Notes under the pieces: model-generated
Databases searched by the model: none
Seen by the model: the letters and a program-made list of their open reading frames with translations, nothing else
Told to the model about the DNA's origin: nothing
Position numbers and translations under genes: made by a program
Assembly (NCBI GenBank): GCA_910583845.1
Contig: CAJUAB010000036.1
Location: forward strand, 1-9,352
Direction of reading: 5' to 3'
DNA from: an uncultured Acetatifactor sp.
GTDB lineage: Bacteria > Bacillota > Clostridia > Lachnospirales > Lachnospiraceae
Length of the DNA: 9,352 bases
In this document: positions 5,847 through 9,352 of the stretch, in pieces
Numbering within the stretch: the stretch's first letter is position 1
Layout: each line of letters starts with the position of its first letter

Positions 5847-7760
5847 ATGCAGGACTTTTTGGATGTAAAATTTGATCAGTTTATAGAGGATTATAATTTA
5901 GGGGAGAACTCAGAAGAGGCAAATTGGAAAAGATTTGTCAATTATCAGTTTTACTCACAATTCCAGCCGGGACGCCTTGACACAGATGCCGACCTGCTGG
6001 ATCAGATCTGTGTGGAGTCTTCGGAATTTTCAGAGGTGCATGGCGCTCTTTTTTTGCTGAATGACCAGATTCTCAGCGAACCGCAGGATGTGGATGATAT
6101 TTTACAGAGGGATCAGAAAGGCTTGCTGGAGCTGTATTTTCTGACAACTGGCAATACAGAAATATTAGCACGGCAGTTGGAGAAGCTTTTCTATAATCTG
6201 GATGTGATAGAGAAAGACGAAAAGTGGATGGATATTCTACACTATGTAATGTCCAGAAATATCATGCTGAGATGGAAAGATAACCCAAAGCTACGTGTTG
6301 TCATATATAGCAATGAGGGTGGGAATGATGAATGGAATTTCAGCGATCAGTTTCACAACTGCTTTTCTGAAATAGACTGCATAAAAATAGATAAAAGGCG
6401 GTTGAGGGAGACGGTTAACTCCAACGAGAACAGTTACAGGGGAGAGATTGAATGTAACGCGTTGCTGAATATAGTTGGCGGAAAAGAGGAGCTGGGTAAT
6501 GCGTTTGTCATATGCATGTCAGCTCGGGAATTGATCGGTTTGATGACAAATTCAGACGGATTGCTCAGACGGAATATGTTTGATGACAATGTGAGGGATT
6601 CACAGGGACAATCTGCGGTTAATCAGGAAATCCTGGCAACCTTGCGGGAGCATCCGGACCGGTTTGCCCTGTATAATAATGGAATTACAATAGTCTGTAA
6701 AAGTGCCAGACAGGAAAACAGGAAGTTTATTCTGGAGAATCCTCAGATTGTAAACGGCTGTCAGACCTGTAATATGATTTATCATGCGTATCGGGACAAT
6801 GTGAATCTTGACGGAGTCCAGATCATCGCTAAGATTGTAGGTTCCAATAAGGAGGATGTGACCCAGGGAATTATCAGGGGGGCAAACAGACAGAATATCG
6901 TCTACGAAGAGGCTTTTGAGACCATACGGGGGTTCCATAAAAACCTGGAAAGATATTTTGAAAATAATCAGGTGAGCGGTTATCAGAAAATATATTATGA
7001 GCGACGATCCAGGCAGTACGCAGACAATATTCAGATTAAACCCCAGCAGAAAATCAGTTTTTGCGGCTTGATCAGGAGCATGGTCACTCTGTTTCTGAAT
7101 CATGTGGAGGATAGTCCCAGGCATGAGTATCCGCTTTTAAAGAAATATAAGGACAATCTTTTTGTGGATACGCATTCGTGCCTGCCATATTATCTGGCGG
7201 CTTTTCTGTATCTGAATGTCGACATTCTTTTCAGGGAGAAAAAACTTCCTAAGGAATTAAGCAGTTTTAAGATGCATATTATGCTGTTGATTAAGGAAAT
7301 GAAAGGAGGTCTCTCGCCGGATCTGGGTTCGGATCGTATTGATCAGTACTGTGAGCGATTACTTGCGTCCCTGAAGGATGGGAAGCTTAAGGAATGTGCG
7401 CTGGAAGCCTGTGAGAAATTCAGGGAAATAAGAATAAAGTGGATTAGAGCCAAGGGAGTGCAATATCAATTCGGCATTAAGGACAGCGCTGAATTCCGGA
7501 ACTTTCTTATGAAAGAAGTCTATGGAACACTGGAGGAACACAATGCTGAAAAGATTTATACAGGTTATGTGATGAATGTTGATTTGGACAGGAATCATAC
7601 TTTCTTCGGTTTTATTGAACACATGCCGGATAATGTGTTTTTTCATGAATTTGATAATCCGGATATGGACCGGACTTATATCGGAAAAAGAGTCAGCTAC
7701 AGAATTGCCCGTAGTGGCGGCAAGGAGCGGGCCATTGATGTGCGGCTTATGGGATCATGA
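5847..7760 (+). CDS. AIPR-family (abortive infection phage resistance) protein with C-terminal cold-shock-like domain
   Basis: A 637-residue protein. The central AIPR domain (Pfam PF10592) is plain: N248-V-R with QSAVNQEI (255-262), the YNNGITI core (276-282), PQIVNGCQT (299-307) and ANRQN (346-350). The N-terminal region (about 50-120) follows the outline of the nuclease-like domain common in AIPR proteins. Where relatives have 'xIDGI..' and later 'IIQAKTS', this one has VHG (64-66) and T100-T-G102, so catalytic Asp and Gln/Lys seem lost. Residues 573-637 form a cold-shock/OB-like domain with FGFI (587-590) as RNP1 and VFFH (597-600) as RNP2, then IGKRVSY and a closing 'AIDVRL' strand. AAAGAGG lies six bases before the ATG. 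Last gene of the operon. The G+C content is low: 20 of 60 bases in 5881-5940, against 42 of 60 in 2041-2100 of GH127. AIPR proteins are tied to phage resistance; a sensing or RNA-binding role here is inference. Confidence 0.92.
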   Translation: MQDFLDVKFDQFIEDYNLGENSEEANWKRFVNYQFYSQFQPGRLDTDADLLDQICVESSEFSEVHGALFLLNDQILSEPQDVDDILQRDQKGLLELYFLTTGNTEILARQLEKLFYNLDVIEKDEKWMDILHYVMSRNIMLRWKDNPKLRVVIYSNEGGNDEWNFSDQFHNCFSEIDCIKIDKRRLRETVNSNENSYRGEIECNALLNIVGGKEELGNAFVICMSARELIGLMTNSDGLLRRNMFDDNVRDSQGQSAVNQEILATLREHPDRFALYNNGITIVCKSARQENRKFILENPQIVNGCQTCNMIYHAYRDNVNLDGVQIIAKIVGSNKEDVTQGIIRGANRQNIVYEEAFETIRGFHKNLERYFENNQVSGYQKIYYERRSRQYADNIQIKPQQKISFCGLIRSMVTLFLNHVEDSPRHEYPLLKKYKDNLFVDTHSCLPYYLAAFLYLNVDILFREKKLPKELSSFKMHIMLLIKEMKGGLSPDLGSDRIDQYCERLLASLKDGKLKECALEACEKFREIRIKWIRAKGVQYQFGIKDSAEFRNFLMKEVYGTLEEHNAEKIYTGYVMNVDLDRNHTFFGFIEHMPDNVFFHEFDNPDMDRTYIGKRVSYRIARSGGKERAIDVRLMGS

Positions 7761-7766
7761 TCAGAC

Positions 7767-7800
7767 AGGCTTTGAGAAGGCGGAAAAGCCTTTGACTTTT
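7767..7800 (+). terminator. Probable terminator after the AIPR gene
   Basis: AGGCTTT (7767-7773) pairs with AAAGCCT (7785-7791) around an 11-base loop. It is followed by TTGACTTTT, an interrupted T tail. It starts six bases after the AIPR stop and would close the three-gene operon. The weak tail suggests that termination may be partial. Confidence 0.5.
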
Positions 7801-7847
7801 CAGGTAAACTGGCGAGAGGCATATGGGTACGGGAGGCGGGACAATCT

Positions 7848-9191
7848 GTGAAGACACAAGATGATTTCAGCATAAAAGTGGAGATTACCCAGAGGAATAT
7901 GGCGGAAGGAGTGGCTGATCTGGGGAAGGATTACGGCTGTGATTGTCTGTACTACCGGAATCTGCGGCTGGAGAGCGGCAGGATCTATGGCCTGATCAGC
8001 GAATATGGTCAGGGCTGTATGTATCTGTCCTGGCTGCTGGGGGGAAAGACCGATACAGACGAACTGCGTATTTCCTGGAATGATAAGAAAATGTGCAGGA
8101 AGGATCTGGAAAAAATCAGCTGGAATCTGGAGCCGTCGGGAGAGAAATATCGCAATGCCGTGGTCATAAAGGCCATTCAGAAAGCGATCAGGAAGAATGG
8201 CCTTCCCGATCGCTTTTCCGATATACAGACCCGTTTTTTTCTGTCGCCTCCCAGACAGGACAGGAAACTTTTACACTTAAGCGGGGAGAGATGGAGGGCC
8301 AGTGCCGCCCTGGGATTTGTGGAAGGGAAAAAAATTTTTTACGCTCCATATAAGACGAGCAGTTTTTACTATGCAATGTGCCAGTCAGGTCTTCTGAAAG
8401 CGCTGAAAGAACTGGCCGACAGCGGGGCAGTAGTGTTGCTGCCCTGCGGATCGGACTCCTTTTTGAGACATATTGTGGATGAATGCGTCTATCTGGATCA
8501 GGCACATGATTGCTATATGGAGGAATTACAGGGCAGATATCAGGAATTGTTCGGGCATGGGGACTGGATTCGGGATGTGGAAACCCGGGAAAACAGCAGG
8601 GTCATGCAGGCAATACAGGACAGAAGGAGCGTTCGCGGGTATGCGGCGGAGGCGGTGCCCCGTGAGACCGTAGAGGCAGTTCTGCGTGCGGGGATGCGGG
8701 CACCCTCCGCCAAGAACCGCCAGCCCTGGAGATTTATCGTGACCACAGGCAGGGCAAAAGCGCAGGCGCTGGACGTGATGGAGAAGGGCCTGGAGAGGGA
8801 AAAGGCAAGTCCCTTTCTGCCGGAGAGCACACAGCACTTGCAGGGGGCGTGGCATAGCCTGGGAATCATGAGACAGGCTCCGGTGATTATATTTGTAGTA
8901 AATGCCCTGGGAGTGGAGATGGGGAAAGGCCTGACGTCGGACCAGCGGGTCTCGGAAATCTGCGATGCCCAGTCCATAGGCGCCGCTCTGGAAAATATGT
9001 CACTGGCGGCGGAGGAACAGGGACTGGGAAGCCTGTGGATCTGCAATACCTTTTTTGCGCAGAAGGAGCTGGGCGACTGGCTTGGCGCGGAGGGTGAGCT
9101 GTACGCCGCCATGGCGCTGGGCTATGCGGAAGGAAATTTCCTGGCTGGAACGAGAAAGAGGATGCAGGATGTGGTGGAGTGGAGAGGGTGA
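7848..9191 (+). CDS. Degenerate ABC-type ATPase domain fused to an FMN nitroreductase
   Basis: A 447-residue two-domain protein. The C-terminal half (about 250-447) is a nitroreductase-family flavin oxidoreductase. RRSVRGY (259-265) and PSAKNRQPWRF (286-296) fit the FMN phosphate and isoalloxazine contacts. GAALENMSLAAEEQGLGS (378-395) and the MALGYA strand (422-427) are family hallmarks. The N-terminal half (about 10-245) follows an ABC ATPase outline with lost motifs. 'GRIYGLISEYGQGCMYL' stands where GLLGPNGAGKST is usual, with Cys57 and Met58 for Lys and Ser. LSGER (144-148) stands for LSGGQ. KIFYAPY (162-168) stands for the Walker B LLLDEP. C200-G201 sits near the switch His. It therefore probably binds ATP poorly or not at all. 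GTG is chosen for the GGAGGCGGG tract 7-14 bases upstream and for the early ABC-like strand. Substrate unknown; whether it shares transcripts with the AIPR operon is unclear. Confidence 0.87.
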   Translation: MKTQDDFSIKVEITQRNMAEGVADLGKDYGCDCLYYRNLRLESGRIYGLISEYGQGCMYLSWLLGGKTDTDELRISWNDKKMCRKDLEKISWNLEPSGEKYRNAVVIKAIQKAIRKNGLPDRFSDIQTRFFLSPPRQDRKLLHLSGERWRASAALGFVEGKKIFYAPYKTSSFYYAMCQSGLLKALKELADSGAVVLLPCGSDSFLRHIVDECVYLDQAHDCYMEELQGRYQELFGHGDWIRDVETRENSRVMQAIQDRRSVRGYAAEAVPRETVEAVLRAGMRAPSAKNRQPWRFIVTTGRAKAQALDVMEKGLEREKASPFLPESTQHLQGAWHSLGIMRQAPVIIFVVNALGVEMGKGLTSDQRVSEICDAQSIGAALENMSLAAEEQGLGSLWICNTFFAQKELGDWLGAEGELYAAMALGYAEGNFLAGTRKRMQDVVEWRG

Positions 9192-9352
9192 GAGAAGCAT
9201 CAGCGCGGGGGACAGGCAGAAAAGAGAGAAATGGATAACATGTCTGCTGGTCTTGCTGTGCGCAGCAGGGATCGTTACAGGCTGTGGGCAAAGGCCGGAG
9301 GATAAAAGCGGAACGGTCTCAGGGGAAGAAGACGCGCAAGCTCCCGAGGCAG
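9169..9352 (+). CDS. Lipoprotein, N-terminal part (runs off the window)
   Basis: The first 61 codons of an open frame reaching the window end. It overlaps the nitroreductase gene by 23 bases. AAAGAGG (9155-9161) lies seven bases before the ATG, and no other start codon exists in frame before the signal sequence. After a polar, basic stretch (KREK, 18-21 region) comes a hydrophobic core (about 22-37) and a type II signal peptidase site, V36-T-G-C39. Cys39 would be lipidated and the mature protein anchored outside the membrane. The next 22 residues are polar and rich in Glu, Asp, Gly, Ser and Pro, like the linker after the lipidated Cys in Gram-positive lipoproteins. The functional domain lies beyond base 9352 and cannot be named. 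The overlap suggests translational coupling with the nitroreductase gene. Confidence 0.75.
   Translation, partial: MWWSGEGERSISAGDRQKREKWITCLLVLLCAAGIVTGCGQRPEDKSGTVSGEEDAQAPEA

Noticed and set aside
7792..7820. TTGACT as a -35 box for the nitroreductase fusion gene
   Set aside because: No acceptable -10 hexamer lies 16-18 bases downstream. The hexamer is better explained as part of the T-rich tail of the AIPR terminator.
5847..9191. AIPR and nitroreductase genes as one protein interrupted by a stop
   Set aside because: They share a reading frame, but two in-frame stops (7758 and 7773) and a hairpin separate them. Each has a complete domain set and its own ribosome binding site.
1..9352. 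CRISPR array, insertion sequence or riboswitch
   Set aside because: No regularly spaced repeats, transposase-like protein, terminal inverted repeats or recognisable riboswitch core were found.

Overview
The window looks like a chromosomal segment of an anaerobic Firmicute, most likely a gut Lachnospiraceae/Clostridia species. Supporting signs are strong AGGAGG-type ribosome binding sites, frequent GTG/TTG starts, tRNA genes without an encoded CCA, moderately high G+C in the metabolic genes, and a GH127 arabinofuranosidase typical of plant-glycan users. The genus assignment is inference.

Layout. 1-93: the 3' part of tRNA-Asp(GTC) and its terminator. 94-377: no gene, but two clear hairpins. 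378-451 (minus): a complete tRNA-Val(GAC), convergent with tRNA-Asp. 572-1783: a six-helix voltage-gated-type K+ channel with a cytoplasmic tail of two TrkA_C/RCK_C-like modules. 1848-3722: a GH127 (DUF1680) beta-L-arabinofuranosidase with its Glu/Cys zinc-thiolate site intact. 3843-7760: a tight three-gene operon that is visibly more AT-rich, at least in its last gene. 7848-9191: an unusual fusion of a degenerate ABC-type ATPase domain to a nitroreductase. 9169-end: the start of a lipoprotein gene, cut by the window edge.

The most interesting part is the operon at 3843-7760. It encodes (1) an SMC/OLD-like ABC-type ATPase with no TOPRIM domain, (2) a 227-residue protein of unrecognised family that carries a D-x11-DxK arrangement like a PD-(D/E)XK nuclease, and (3) an AIPR-family (abortive infection phage resistance) protein with a C-terminal cold-shock-like nucleic-acid-binding domain. 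The spacings are 3 and 12 bases, and a hairpin with a T-rich tail follows the third gene. In the AIPR protein the usual N-terminal nuclease-like motifs (Asp, then QxK) appear to be replaced (His65, then T-T-G). This suggests that catalysis moved to the separate middle protein while the AIPR subunit became a sensor or scaffold. I read the cassette as a candidate anti-phage defence system: ATPase gate, nuclease-like effector and nucleic-acid-binding AIPR subunit. The function is inferred from domain content and context, not shown by the sequence.

The flanking channel, GH127, nitroreductase fusion and lipoprotein genes do not form one pathway with the cassette. They look like host genes between which it sits.
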